From: Candidatus Dojkabacteria bacterium
GTDB lineage: Bacteria > Patescibacteria > Dojkabacteria > B142 > JAFGFJ01
Direction of reading: 5' to 3'
Assembly: GCA_016931155.1 (NCBI GenBank)
Contig: JAFGFJ010000007.1
Location: 1-19,380, forward strand
Length of the DNA stretch: 19,380 nucleotides
The notes beneath the pieces were generated by a model. The model made no database searches. It was given only the letters and a program-made list of their open reading frames with translations, and was not told the DNA's origin. The translations under genes were made by a program, and so were the position numbers. Of the stretch, positions 7,613 to 14,887 are shown piece by piece (position 1 is the first letter of the stretch; each line of letters opens with the position of its first letter).

Positions 7613-9106
7613 ATGCCAGCTACGCCAAAAGAAAACAAATCTGTAAAACCTCTAAGAACTGTAAAATCTACTAACAAAGTGATGCCACTCCGGTCAAGGA
7701 TGATCAATAAATCGGTACCTTCCCGGTTTTCAGGAAACGGCTCGGGCACTTCTGCTACTTCCGGCATTTCTAAGACTTCTGGAATGAATAGTACAAATGG
7801 ATTCGGTGATAATGGAATCGTTAATAAAGCTCCAGACAGAATCGCACCTTCTACAACAATGAAGGAGCTTGAGGACAAAACTCTTGCTGAAATTAGAAAA
7901 CTGGCGGAAGATCTCAACATACCTGAAGTGCTTGATTATCGAAAAACTGAACTTATCATCAAGGTTCTTGAGGAACAGACAAAAAGAGGGGGGAATATTT
8001 TTGCTGAGGGAGTTTTAGAAATTATGAATGACGGAACCCACGGTGTTCTAAGGTCGGGAAACTTTCTTCCAAGTGATACAGATGTTTATGTCTCTGGTTC
8101 TCAAATAAAGAGATTCGCTTTGAGACAGGGAGATTTTATCTCAGGACAGGCGAGACCACCAAAAGAAGGGGAGAGGTATTTGAGTCTGCTAAGAATTGAA
8201 GCTATAAATGGTCAGTCTCCCGAAGCCACTGCCGTAAGGCCGTCGTTTGAGAGGCTTACTCCTATTTTCCCGAAAGAACAGATTGCTCTCGAAACAGGAC
8301 CAGGAGTACTTTCAACAAGACTTATCGATCTTCTTGCTCCGGTCGGGAAAGGGCAGAGAGCTATGATAGTGGCTCCTCCAAAAGCTGGAAAAACTTGGCT
8401 ATTAAAGGAAATTGCTTTTGGAATTGAGAAAAACCACCCCGATGTTCATCTGATTGTTCTTCTGGTTGGAGAAAGGCCGGAAGAGGTGACCGACATGAGA
8501 AGGACAGTGCAGGGGGAAGTCGTTGCATCAAACTTCGATGAACCACCTGACAATCATACAAAGGTTGCTGAAATGGCTGTTGAACGTGCTAAAAGACTTG
8601 TTGAACAGGGCAGGGATGTTGTTATCCTTATGGATAGTCTTACAAGGCTTGCTAGAGCTTACAACATTACAGCTCCTCCGTCGGGTCGTACACTTTCCGG
8701 GGGATTTGATCCTGTAGCGATTTATCCTCCAAAAAAGTTTTTTGGAGCTGCGAGAAATTTTGAAGAGGGCGGAAGTTTGACTATTATTGCTACTGCTCTT
8801 GTTGAAACAGGAAGCAGAATGGATGAAGTTATTTTTGAAGAGTTTAAAGGAACGGGAAATATGGAATTAAAACTTGACAGAAAGCTTGGAGAAAGAAGAA
8901 TTTATCCTGCAATTGATGTACAGAGCTCAAGTACTAGAAACGAAGAAGTACTTCTTTCTAAAGAGGTTCTTGCGCAAAGCTGGAGAGTTAGGAGAATGCT
9001 TGATACTATAAAAGATTCTGTGGAAGCAACAGAGCTTTTAATTGAAAGACTGAAGAAAACAAAGTCTAATAAAGAGTTTCTTGCCACTTTGCATGAAGAT
9101 GTATAG
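7613..9106 (+). CDS. rho: Transcription termination factor Rho
   Basis: Rho is a hexameric RNA helicase that ends untranslated transcripts. The protein has 497 residues, against about 420 in E. coli. The excess is an N-terminal extension (about 1-83) rich in Ser, Gly, Asn, Lys and Arg. Then come the Rho N domain (about 84-125), the cold-shock-like RNA-binding domain (about 128-200) and the RecA-type ATPase. Walker A is APPKAGKT (254-261) and the Walker B Asp is D341 in VVILMDSLTRLARAYN. The motor stretches GEVVASNFDEP and KKFFGAARNFEEGGSLTI are nearly identical to the E. coli ones. A second possible start, an ATG in front of the Rho N domain near 7859, would remove the extension. The upstream start is preferred because the frame is open and rho proteins with such basic inserts are known in several phyla. 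The next gene starts 2 nt after the stop. Confidence 0.96.
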   Translation: MPATPKENKSVKPLRTVKSTNKVMPLRSRMINKSVPSRFSGNGSGTSATSGISKTSGMNSTNGFGDNGIVNKAPDRIAPSTTMKELEDKTLAEIRKLAEDLNIPEVLDYRKTELIIKVLEEQTKRGGNIFAEGVLEIMNDGTHGVLRSGNFLPSDTDVYVSGSQIKRFALRQGDFISGQARPPKEGERYLSLLRIEAINGQSPEATAVRPSFERLTPIFPKEQIALETGPGVLSTRLIDLLAPVGKGQRAMIVAPPKAGKTWLLKEIAFGIEKNHPDVHLIVLLVGERPEEVTDMRRTVQGEVVASNFDEPPDNHTKVAEMAVERAKRLVEQGRDVVILMDSLTRLARAYNITAPPSGRTLSGGFDPVAIYPPKKFFGAARNFEEGGSLTIIATALVETGSRMDEVIFEEFKGTGNMELKLDRKLGERRIYPAIDVQSSSTRNEEVLLSKEVLAQSWRVRRMLDTIKDSVEATELLIERLKKTKSNKEFLATLHEDV

Positions 9107-9108
9107 AT

Positions 9109-10350
9109 ATGGTAGAATTGCGGTCATCTAAGATGAATTTTGGTTACAGGCAGTCACAAGAACAAGCAATAGAGGTGGAGGCTTTAAAAAGAACACCTGG
9201 AATTCTTATTCCTTTTCTATTCCTCAGGGCAATTATTTCCTACTCTGGTGCTAAGCTAAGAGAGATCTTTATGTTTTCTTATGCAGCTTTCGTTGCTTCT
9301 CTCTCTTGGCTTGGAGATGTAAAATCCTGGTCAGTGAGGAAAATGTTCTGGGGCAGAAGCTCATTTTATAAGACTGCTATTCATGCGTTTGTAGGGGTTT
9401 TTACTCTTGCAATTACACTTACGGGTATTTCTTCAAGACTGGATATCTTCAAAGATGAGTCTAGTGGTTTGGTGCTAACCTCGGGAATAATTGGCGCAAA
9501 TGATATTCTTCCCCAAGAAGGAACAGCCGAAAGCATAGTCCCTAGTGACCCTAATCAGCTTGGTTTCCAGGTTTTTAAGCACACTGTAGAAAGGGGAGAA
9601 ACATTAAGTTCGATTTCTGCTCATTACGGGATAAGCGTTGACACAATTAAATGGGCGAATGGAATCAGTCCTTTTAGCAATACTCTGGCAGTGGGTCAGC
9701 AACTCGATATTCCAGAAATTGATGGTGTGCTTTACACGGTAAAGAAGGGCGATAGTGTTTCCAAGATAGCTACTACAACCAAGGGAAATGTTTTTGACAT
9801 TATGGAATTAAATGGATTAAGGGGTGAAAATCCAATACTCTCAGAAGGGCAGAAGCTTTTTGTCCCCTTCGGCAGTATAGATCCTCCTCCAGTTGCCAGG
9901 ATTGCGACCGGAAGAACCGGCACATATATCTCAGGTCCCTCGACAGGAATTAGCCTGCCTCCAGGAACATTTATTAGACCACTTCCAAGCTGGTGTGGTA
10001 GTTGGAGCAGGGGATGGAGTTATCGTCATCATGGGGTGGATATAGCCCAAAAAGGCGGATGCTGGTTGACAGCGGCAGCAGGGGGAACAGTGGTTATTGC
10101 AGGATGGAGAGGAGCAGGACAGGGTTATATGGTTGAGATAGATCACGGTTTAGTTAATGGAAAAAGTATTAGTACAAGGTACTACCATGGAAGCGGGAGC
10201 TACAAGGTTAGGGAGGGGGACAAGGTGGCAGCAGGACAGGATATAATGTATATGGGATCGACGGGGTACTCTACTGGCACACATCTTCATTTCGAAGTAG
10301 TGATAAATGGTGTTCAGGTTAATCCGGAAAATTACGTAAAACTCAGATAG
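9109..10350 (+). CDS. Membrane-anchored LysM and M23 peptidase (peptidoglycan hydrolase)
   Basis: The product (413 residues) is predicted to cut peptide cross-links in peptidoglycan outside the membrane. It begins with about 87 residues containing weakly hydrophobic stretches, then a clear membrane segment at about 88-108. Two LysM peptidoglycan-binding repeats follow (about 157-201 and 208-253), then a linker and a C-terminal M23 (LytM/NlpD-type) domain at about 300-408. The zinc-binding residues of the family are present: H307 and D311 in the HxGxD motif, and H394 in HLHFE (392-396). The catalytic set is therefore complete, unlike the degenerate NlpD/EnvC activators. It begins 2 nt after rho and so is probably cotranscribed. 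A later in-frame ATG at 9133 is an alternative start. A tRNA-Ala gene follows 31 nt after the stop. Confidence 0.93.
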   Translation: MVELRSSKMNFGYRQSQEQAIEVEALKRTPGILIPFLFLRAIISYSGAKLREIFMFSYAAFVASLSWLGDVKSWSVRKMFWGRSSFYKTAIHAFVGVFTLAITLTGISSRLDIFKDESSGLVLTSGIIGANDILPQEGTAESIVPSDPNQLGFQVFKHTVERGETLSSISAHYGISVDTIKWANGISPFSNTLAVGQQLDIPEIDGVLYTVKKGDSVSKIATTTKGNVFDIMELNGLRGENPILSEGQKLFVPFGSIDPPPVARIATGRTGTYISGPSTGISLPPGTFIRPLPSWCGSWSRGWSYRHHGVDIAQKGGCWLTAAAGGTVVIAGWRGAGQGYMVEIDHGLVNGKSISTRYYHGSGSYKVREGDKVAAGQDIMYMGSTGYSTGTHLHFEVVINGVQVNPENYVKLR

Positions 10351-10381
10351 ACTACCTGTGAAAAATTTCAGCAATATTTGT

Positions 10382-10455
10382 GGGGCTGTAGTTCAGTGGT
10401 AGAACACCACATTCGCATTGTGGAAACAGGAGTTCGATTCTCCTCAGCTCCACCA
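10382..10455 (+). tRNA. tRNA-Ala, anticodon CGC
   Basis: A full cloverleaf is visible. The acceptor is GGGGCTG with CAGCTCC, including the G3-U70 pair that marks alanine tRNAs. The D stem is GTTC/GAAC, the anticodon stem CCACA/TGTGG has loop TTCGCAT, and the T arm contains TTCGATT. The discriminator is A and CCA is encoded (10453-10455). Anticodon CGC reads GCG. Confidence 0.95.
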
Positions 10456-10456
10456 A

Positions 10457-10474
10457 TTGACTCGGTATCCTGAG
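10457..10474 (+). repeat. Short direct repeat, copy 1
   Basis: TTGACTCGGTATCCTGAG begins 2 nt after the encoded CCA of tRNA-Ala(CGC). It recurs at 10538-10554 with a single base missing. GGTATC within it (10464-10469) can also pair with GATACC at 10485-10490. Confidence 0.6.
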
Positions 10475-10537
10475 TACCAAAGACGATACCCCAAAAGTCA
10501 GTTTATTGAAGAAAATCTAATTTTTTAGGGGACAGTT

Positions 10538-10554
10538 TTGACTCGGTACCTGAG
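10538..10554 (+). repeat. Short direct repeat, copy 2
   Basis: TTGACTCGGTACCTGAG lies 25 nt from the 3' end of the convergent tRNA-Ala(GGC). It differs from copy 1 (10457-10474) by one missing T. The GGTACC inside it recurs at 10573-10578, next to the tRNA end. Confidence 0.6.
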
Positions 10555-10578
10555 ACGGTATCTCTTTGATTTGGTACC

Positions 10579-10655
10579 TGGTGGAGCTGGGGGGATTCGA
10601 ACCCCCTGCCTTTTGTATGCCATACAAACGCTCTAGCCAAGTGAGCTACAGCCCC
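10579..10655 (-). tRNA. tRNA-Ala, anticodon GGC
   Basis: On the minus strand the acceptor is GGGGCTG with CAGCTCC, again with G3-U70. The D arm is GCTC...GAGC, the anticodon stem TTTGT/ACAAA has loop ATGGCAT, and the T arm has GTTCGAATC between complementary G and C runs. The discriminator is A and CCA is encoded. Anticodon GGC reads GCC and GCU. It converges on the other tRNA-Ala and shares the same acceptor stem. Confidence 0.96.
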
Positions 10656-10684
10656 GGTAAAGTACAATTCTATCAGATTGAGAG

Positions 10685-10712
10685 TGTATAGGAAATATGT
10701 GTATTGATGTAA
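10685..10712 (-). promoter_or_regulatory. Candidate promoter of tRNA-Ala(GGC)
   Basis: On the minus strand TTACAT (10712-10707) and TATACA (10690-10685) are separated by 16 bp, about 30 nt upstream of the tRNA 5' end. Confidence 0.4.
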
Positions 10713-11005
10713 GTTGTCCACAATTGAATATTCAGTTTTGAATAATTCTTTCCAGTTATTATAAAGTGTGCAATTAAGTGAAAAATACTCGATCGTTTTT
10801 CTACTTATTATAACCTTCTAGTACAGCTATTTTGGGGCAATCGGTTTGGTGTTATGTATGTACTGATCCATACCTTTGTAAATCCCTGGCTTTTTGTTCA
10901 AATCTTTGTTCTTTTATTGTCTTTGCATGTTATTAAAAAGTTACAAAAATATTTTTTATAATTTTTATGTAGTTTGGTTCTGAAAAAAACATTTTCGTTT
11001 TTCTG

Positions 11006-11011
11006 TATAAT
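11006..11011 (+). promoter_or_regulatory. Candidate -10 box of the nucleotidyltransferase gene
   Basis: A perfect TATAAT ends 26 nt before the ATG at 11038, giving a leader of about 20 nt. No convincing -35 lies at 16-18 bp. The predicted transcript start (about 11018) leaves almost no leader for the alternative TTG start at 11023. Confidence 0.45.
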
Positions 11012-11037
11012 GGGTTTGACTGTTGTCAGTAGAAAAA

Positions 11038-11841
11038 ATGAATCCAACCGTTGACGGTTATGAAAAACTTTTGGGTATTTATAAAGAGCTTGAAGAGGTA
11101 AATTCTCATATTGTTGAGTTTATGAAAAGTGAATTTCCAGTGAATTCTACGCTTATTGCCTGGGGAGCAGTAACTTACGGGAGCTATGTGCCTGGCAGGA
11201 GTGATTTCGACTTCTTAATCGTTACTCAAGAGCCAGTGAAAATTGAGGAGATAAGAAGAAAGCTTCAGGTCGATTGTTTCAAATATACCAGATTTTCAGC
11301 AAAAGAACTTGACATAGTGGTGACCAACCTTGATTCATTGAAGAGGGGTGACTTAAGAGGAATTACGGCAGATGGCATTCGTGAGTTTAGTGATGTGGAA
11401 ATATATATTATTAGTCATTTTGGGAAGATTCTTGTGGGGGATGAGGAAGCTCTGGAACTTTTCCCAAAAAGACAGCTGAAGGATTTCTATGGAGGTGTCG
11501 TGGAAAGATTCAGAAAAGAGGTTCAAAAGAGACTGATAAACAGGTACGAAAGAGGAGGGGATGTGCGGAAATTTATAGAGAAAAACATTTTATACGTAAT
11601 TTTGATGTACAGAATACTGTTTACGCATATTAACAACGAAATTTGGGGGAAGGTAGAATCAATTGATTGGGTAGTCTACAGGTTGAATAGCGAAAATACA
11701 GGAGCTTTAAAAGAACTGGGAGAAATAACAAAGCAGATATACTTACTAAATGGTGATTATGAAATGAAAAATGATCATCTGAGAAAGCTTATCAATAAGG
11801 CGGTTTGGGAGTTTCTTGAGTTGACTAAGACAGGAAATTAA
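11038..11841 (+). CDS. Stand-alone nucleotidyltransferase (polymerase-beta fold)
   Basis: The product (267 residues from the ATG) carries the nucleotidyltransferase signature. G48-S49 is followed by the metal-binding pair D56-x-D58 (GSYVPGRSDFDFLIV), and a third acidic residue D92 sits in the strand KELDIVV. A mostly helical C-terminal part follows (about 150-267), as in aminoglycoside nucleotidyltransferases and other small-molecule or minimal nucleotidyltransferases. All three catalytic carboxylates are present, so it should be active. Members move a nucleoside monophosphate to a hydroxyl or amine of a small molecule, protein or RNA; the substrate here is unknown. A TTG start at 11023 would add five residues, but the TATAAT at 11006 favours the ATG. 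No HEPN partner gene is adjacent, which argues against a MNT/HEPN toxin-antitoxin pair. Confidence 0.75.
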   Translation: MNPTVDGYEKLLGIYKELEEVNSHIVEFMKSEFPVNSTLIAWGAVTYGSYVPGRSDFDFLIVTQEPVKIEEIRRKLQVDCFKYTRFSAKELDIVVTNLDSLKRGDLRGITADGIREFSDVEIYIISHFGKILVGDEEALELFPKRQLKDFYGGVVERFRKEVQKRLINRYERGGDVRKFIEKNILYVILMYRILFTHINNEIWGKVESIDWVVYRLNSENTGALKELGEITKQIYLLNGDYEMKNDHLRKLINKAVWEFLELTKTGN

Positions 11842-11865
11842 TTAAAGTTCTGGATTGTGAATTTG

Positions 11866-11874
11866 TGATATAAT
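11866..11874 (+). promoter_or_regulatory. Extended -10 promoter of the leuS leader
   Basis: TGA-TATAAT is a perfect extended -10 element, placing the transcript start near 11881, just before the first T-box hairpin. The -35 region is weak, as is usual for extended -10 promoters. Confidence 0.6.
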
Positions 11875-11880
11875 TCCTCA

Positions 11881-12117
11881 ATTTAATATAGCCAGTTCTT
11901 CAGAGACTCCCTGAAGAGGCGGCAAGGTGAAACCGACTGCTTATCGATTTTGAATGAGCAGAAAGACGTGAATTAGCCTGCCCGGGTAAGCCCGGAATAG
12001 CTGATGGAGAGCCTGTTTCGAGATTATTATCGAGTAAATGGGAAGCGAGGTGGTACCGCCTGTAAAGGTCCTTGTTGACAGTCAGATTAATTGCTGATTG
12101 TTAATAGGGACTTTTTT
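11881..12117 (+). promoter_or_regulatory. T-box riboswitch controlling leuS
   Basis: The T-box core GAGGTGGTACCGCC is at 12047-12060. A canonical antiterminator can be drawn: helix A1 GCGAGG/CCTTGT (12045-12050 with 12070-12075), the 7-nt bulge TGGTACC (12051-12057) and helix A2 GCC/GGT (12058-12060 with 12067-12069). The bulge TGGT matches the ACCA end of an uncharged tRNA with A73, as tRNA-Leu has. It competes with the terminator at 12064-12117. The first hairpin (11897-11903 with 11911-11917) has the terminal loop AGACTCC, which contains the leucine codon CTC (11907-11909). This recalls the ultrashort Stem I T-boxes known from actinobacterial ileS leaders. Further hairpins lie at 11937-11943 with 11955-11961 and at 11982-11986 with 11991-11995. 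T-box identity is firm; specifier assignment is inference. Confidence 0.88.
12064..12117 (+). terminator. Regulated intrinsic terminator of the leuS T-box
   Basis: The outer stem is 12064-12072 with about 12106-12115 (AAAGGTCCT with AGGGACTTTT). The inner stem is TTGACAGTCAG with CTGATTGTTAA (12075-12085 with 12094-12104, two G-U pairs). A run of six T's ends at 12117. Its 5' strand overlaps the antiterminator 3' strand, so the two forms exclude each other. Confidence 0.82.
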
Positions 12118-12267
12118 CGTCCTGTGGAGTTGTTTGAAAAAAGTTTCCTATCACGAATATTGTCAGACATGAGGAAGAGGAACGAAATACTTTTTGGGAT
12201 TCAGGGTGAAGAAGTGTGGAGGGGAGTTGCTGTACACTTTTTTGAAAAGTAGTCCAGTGGATCTATT

Positions 12268-12273
12268 TATAAT
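12268..12273 (+). promoter_or_regulatory. Possible second, T-box-independent -10 box for leuS
   Basis: TATAAT lies 27 nt before the leuS ATG and after the T-box terminator. The spacing matches that of other short-leader genes in the window, but no -35 is seen. Confidence 0.3.
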
Positions 12274-12300
12274 GTACTTCTAATTTATTATTAATTGAGA

Positions 12301-14715
12301 ATGATAGAAAAATACGATCATATAAAAATTGAAGAGAAATGGAGTCAAATTTGGGAGAAGGACAATATTTACTGTACTCCTGACGATGCAACTAGTGAAA
12401 ATAAATATTACATTTTGCCACAATTGCCCTATCCTTCGGGTTCTGGGCTTCATGTTGGACACGCAGAAGTATATTCAGCATGTGATATTTTTGCTCGTTA
12501 CAAAAGGATGAAGGGGAAAAAAGTACTTCAGGTTATTGGATGGGATGCTTTTGGGTTGCCTGCTGAGAATTATGCTATCAAAAATAATGTTTATCCAAAA
12601 GTTACTACAAATGATGCAATTGATAATTTTCGTTATCAAATAAAAAGAATGGGAGTATCTGTAGATTGGGACAGAGAGGTAGGTAGTCACAGTCCAGAAT
12701 ATTATAAGTGGACACAATGGTTTTTTCTTTTAATGTATAAAAGAGGGCTTGCTTACAGGAAGGAGCAGCAGGTCAACTGGTGTCCGGGGTGCAAAACTGT
12801 TCTTGCAAATGAGCAGGTAGTTGATGGCTGTTGTGAGCGAAGCGGAGATAAAGTTGAGCAGAAAATGATGGAACAGTGGTATTTAAAAATTACTGAGTAT
12901 GCTGACAGACTTTATGATGACCTGGATAAAGTTGACTGGCCGGAAGAAACGATTAAAAGGCAAAGAGACTGGATTGGGCGAAGCGAAGGGATAAATATCA
13001 GCTATGAGGTTCCTGGTCTGGATGAAAAAATAAAGGTTTTTACTACCAGACCTGATACGAATTTTGGAGCAACGTTTATTGTTTGTGCTCCTGACAGTGA
13101 TTTTATTATTAGAAATGTAGAGAAGTTTTCTGAAAAAGAAAAAGTCAGGAAGTACATGAAAAGTGTTAAGAATAAGACAGAGCTTGAAAGAATGCAGGAG
13201 GGAAAAAAGAAAACGGGAGTATTTACTGGTCTATATGCTTTAAATATGTTGAATAATAAGAGAATTCCAATCTATGTGGGTGATTTCGTGCTTGCCTCAG
13301 TTGGAACTGGAAATGTAGTTGGAGTTCCTGGTCATGATAAAAGGGACTTTGAGTTTGCAAAAGCAGTTGGGGCTGAAATTGTAAGGGTAGTAGTGGGATC
13401 CGATGGTGATAAGTCTGAGATAACAGATGTAAAAAAAGTTCAGGAAGCTGAGGGAACCATGATTAACAGCGATTTCCTTGATGGACTGAATATTAATGAG
13501 GCAACTGGGAAAATAATGGATTATCTTGTCGAAAAGGGATGGGGAGAAAGGATTACAAATTATAAATTGCGAGACTGGTCTGTCTCACGTCAGAGATTCT
13601 GGGGGGCTCCAATTCCTATGGTATTTGATCAGGAAGGGAAACCTCATCCTGTTCCCGAAAAAGATCTGCCGGTTTTACTTCCTGATGATGTGGATTTTAT
13701 CCCAACTGGGCAATCACCTCTTACCTATTCAAAGGATTTTCAAACAGGAGTGGAAAAAAAATACGGTGAGAGTTGGAGACGCGAGGTGGATACACTGGAT
13801 ACTTTTTTGTGTTCCAGCTGGTACTACTATCGCTATCTGGATCCTCGTAATGATCAGGCATTCGCTTCAAAAGAAGCTCTTGAAAAATGGATGCCGGTCG
13901 ATTTTTATATTGGAGGGCCGGAGCATGTGACCGGACATTTATTGTACTCAAGGTTCTTTACAAAAGTCTTGTATGATGCCGGTTATATCACTTTTGATGA
14001 ACCTTTTGCCGTTCACAGGCATCAAGGTACAATTTTGGGAGAGGATAACAGGAAGATGAGCAAACGCTGGGGAAATGTGATAAATCCTACAGATGTGATG
14101 GATAGAAATGGAGCTGATACTCTTAGGATTTATGAAATGTTTATGGGGCCGCTTTCTGATACCAAACCATGGAATACAAAAGGTGAAAAGGGAGTGCATA
14201 AATTTTTATTAAAGGTCTGGAATTTGCAGAAAAAAGTATCTGAAAGTTTTGAATCAAGAGAGCAGGAAATTGAAATTAATAAGCTCATTAAAAAGGTTGG
14301 GGAAGATATTGAAGATTTGAGTTTTAATACTGCTGTTGCAAAATCGATGGAATTTACGAATTTTCTTGTTGTTGAAAAGGAAGTAAAGAAATCTGTATGG
14401 GAGAGATTTCTGAAGATTCTTTCTCCTTTTGCACCATATATGACTGAGGAATTGTGGCAAAAAGGCGGCAATAGTGATTCGATTCATAAAGAACAATGGC
14501 CTGAATACGACAAAAAGTTGATTATTGAGGAAAAGATAATAATGGCTGTTCAAGTTAACGGCAAAGTAAGGGATAAAATTGAAATTTCTGCGGGAGAGGG
14601 GCAGGCATCAGTTCAGAAAAAGGCTTTAGCTCAGGAGAGAATCAAGAAGTATGTTGAGGGAGAGCCGAAAAAAGTAATTTTCGTGAAAGACAAAATTATC
14701 AATCTTATTGTCTGA
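12301..14715 (+). CDS. leuS: Leucyl-tRNA synthetase
   Basis: This class I synthetase charges tRNA-Leu in the cytoplasm. The product has 804 residues from the ATG; a TTG two codons earlier is a less likely start. The HIGH-type motif is HVGH (51-54) after PYPSGSGL. A zinc-finger-like insert starts NWCPGCKTVLANEQV. The CP1 editing domain has TTRPDT (248-253) and the conserved Asp D346 in HDKRD. The catalytic core continues with SSWYYYRYLDPRND. The second signature reads KMSKR (585-589) rather than KMSKS. The anticodon-binding helical domain and the C-terminal domain ending VIFVKDKIINLIV complete a bacterial-type enzyme. Editing-site flanks differ slightly from common forms (GTGNVVGVPGHD). It is controlled by the upstream T-box, which senses uncharged tRNA-Leu. 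No Shine-Dalgarno is evident. Confidence 0.97.
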   Translation: MIEKYDHIKIEEKWSQIWEKDNIYCTPDDATSENKYYILPQLPYPSGSGLHVGHAEVYSACDIFARYKRMKGKKVLQVIGWDAFGLPAENYAIKNNVYPKVTTNDAIDNFRYQIKRMGVSVDWDREVGSHSPEYYKWTQWFFLLMYKRGLAYRKEQQVNWCPGCKTVLANEQVVDGCCERSGDKVEQKMMEQWYLKITEYADRLYDDLDKVDWPEETIKRQRDWIGRSEGINISYEVPGLDEKIKVFTTRPDTNFGATFIVCAPDSDFIIRNVEKFSEKEKVRKYMKSVKNKTELERMQEGKKKTGVFTGLYALNMLNNKRIPIYVGDFVLASVGTGNVVGVPGHDKRDFEFAKAVGAEIVRVVVGSDGDKSEITDVKKVQEAEGTMINSDFLDGLNINEATGKIMDYLVEKGWGERITNYKLRDWSVSRQRFWGAPIPMVFDQEGKPHPVPEKDLPVLLPDDVDFIPTGQSPLTYSKDFQTGVEKKYGESWRREVDTLDTFLCSSWYYYRYLDPRNDQAFASKEALEKWMPVDFYIGGPEHVTGHLLYSRFFTKVLYDAGYITFDEPFAVHRHQGTILGEDNRKMSKRWGNVINPTDVMDRNGADTLRIYEMFMGPLSDTKPWNTKGEKGVHKFLLKVWNLQKKVSESFESREQEIEINKLIKKVGEDIEDLSFNTAVAKSMEFTNFLVVEKEVKKSVWERFLKILSPFAPYMTEELWQKGGNSDSIHKEQWPEYDKKLIIEEKIIMAVQVNGKVRDKIEISAGEGQASVQKKALAQERIKKYVEGEPKKVIFVKDKIINLIV

Positions 14716-14758
14716 AAGCTAGTCGCAGGGGGAGTTTCCTGGGCTTTTGGCATGAGCG

Positions 14759-14827
14759 ATGACAGGAGTAGGGGCAGGAGTTGCGGTGGGAGTTTTATAT
14801 GTTTTCTCAAGGTATAGAAATTTATGA
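14759..14827 (+). other. Possible tiny hydrophobic peptide frame or gene remnant
   Basis: A 22-codon frame, MTGVGAGVAVGVLYVFSRYRNL, reads like a single membrane helix with a basic end. The surrounding stretch (about 14720-14800) is more GC-rich than its neighbours. It continues in the leuS frame after the stop as LVAGGVSWAFGMS, as if two pieces of a glycine-rich membrane protein were split by a frameshift. There is no ribosome binding site at normal spacing. It could be chance. Confidence 0.2.
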
Positions 14828-14887
14828 TTGTGTTTTTTGTCAGTAGCACAGTTTTGTCATGACAGGTTATTTGGGAATAGAACTCCC

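Larger units (their letters stand above)
10656..11037. other. AT-rich intergenic region without a recognised gene
   Basis: This gap of about 380 nt between the minus-strand tRNA-Ala and the nucleotidyltransferase gene is strongly AT-rich and has no credible reading frame. It holds the candidate tRNA promoter (10685-10712), a weak 5-bp hairpin (10856-10860 with 10869-10873), TATAAT at 10957-10962 without a partner -35, and the TATAAT that probably serves the next gene (11006-11011). Nothing else was seen. Confidence 0.5.

Noticed and set aside
11023..11037. A TTG start for the nucleotidyltransferase
   Set aside because: It would begin about 5 nt after the expected transcript start; the ATG at 11038 gives a normal spacing and the domain needs no extra residues.
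11038..11841. A MNT/HEPN toxin-antitoxin system
   Set aside because: The protein is larger than a minimal nucleotidyltransferase antitoxin and there is no HEPN-type gene beside it.
11917..11961. A cobalamin riboswitch suggested by GGTGAAACC
   Set aside because: No matching B12-box elements were found, and the clear T-box core and terminator downstream explain the leader.
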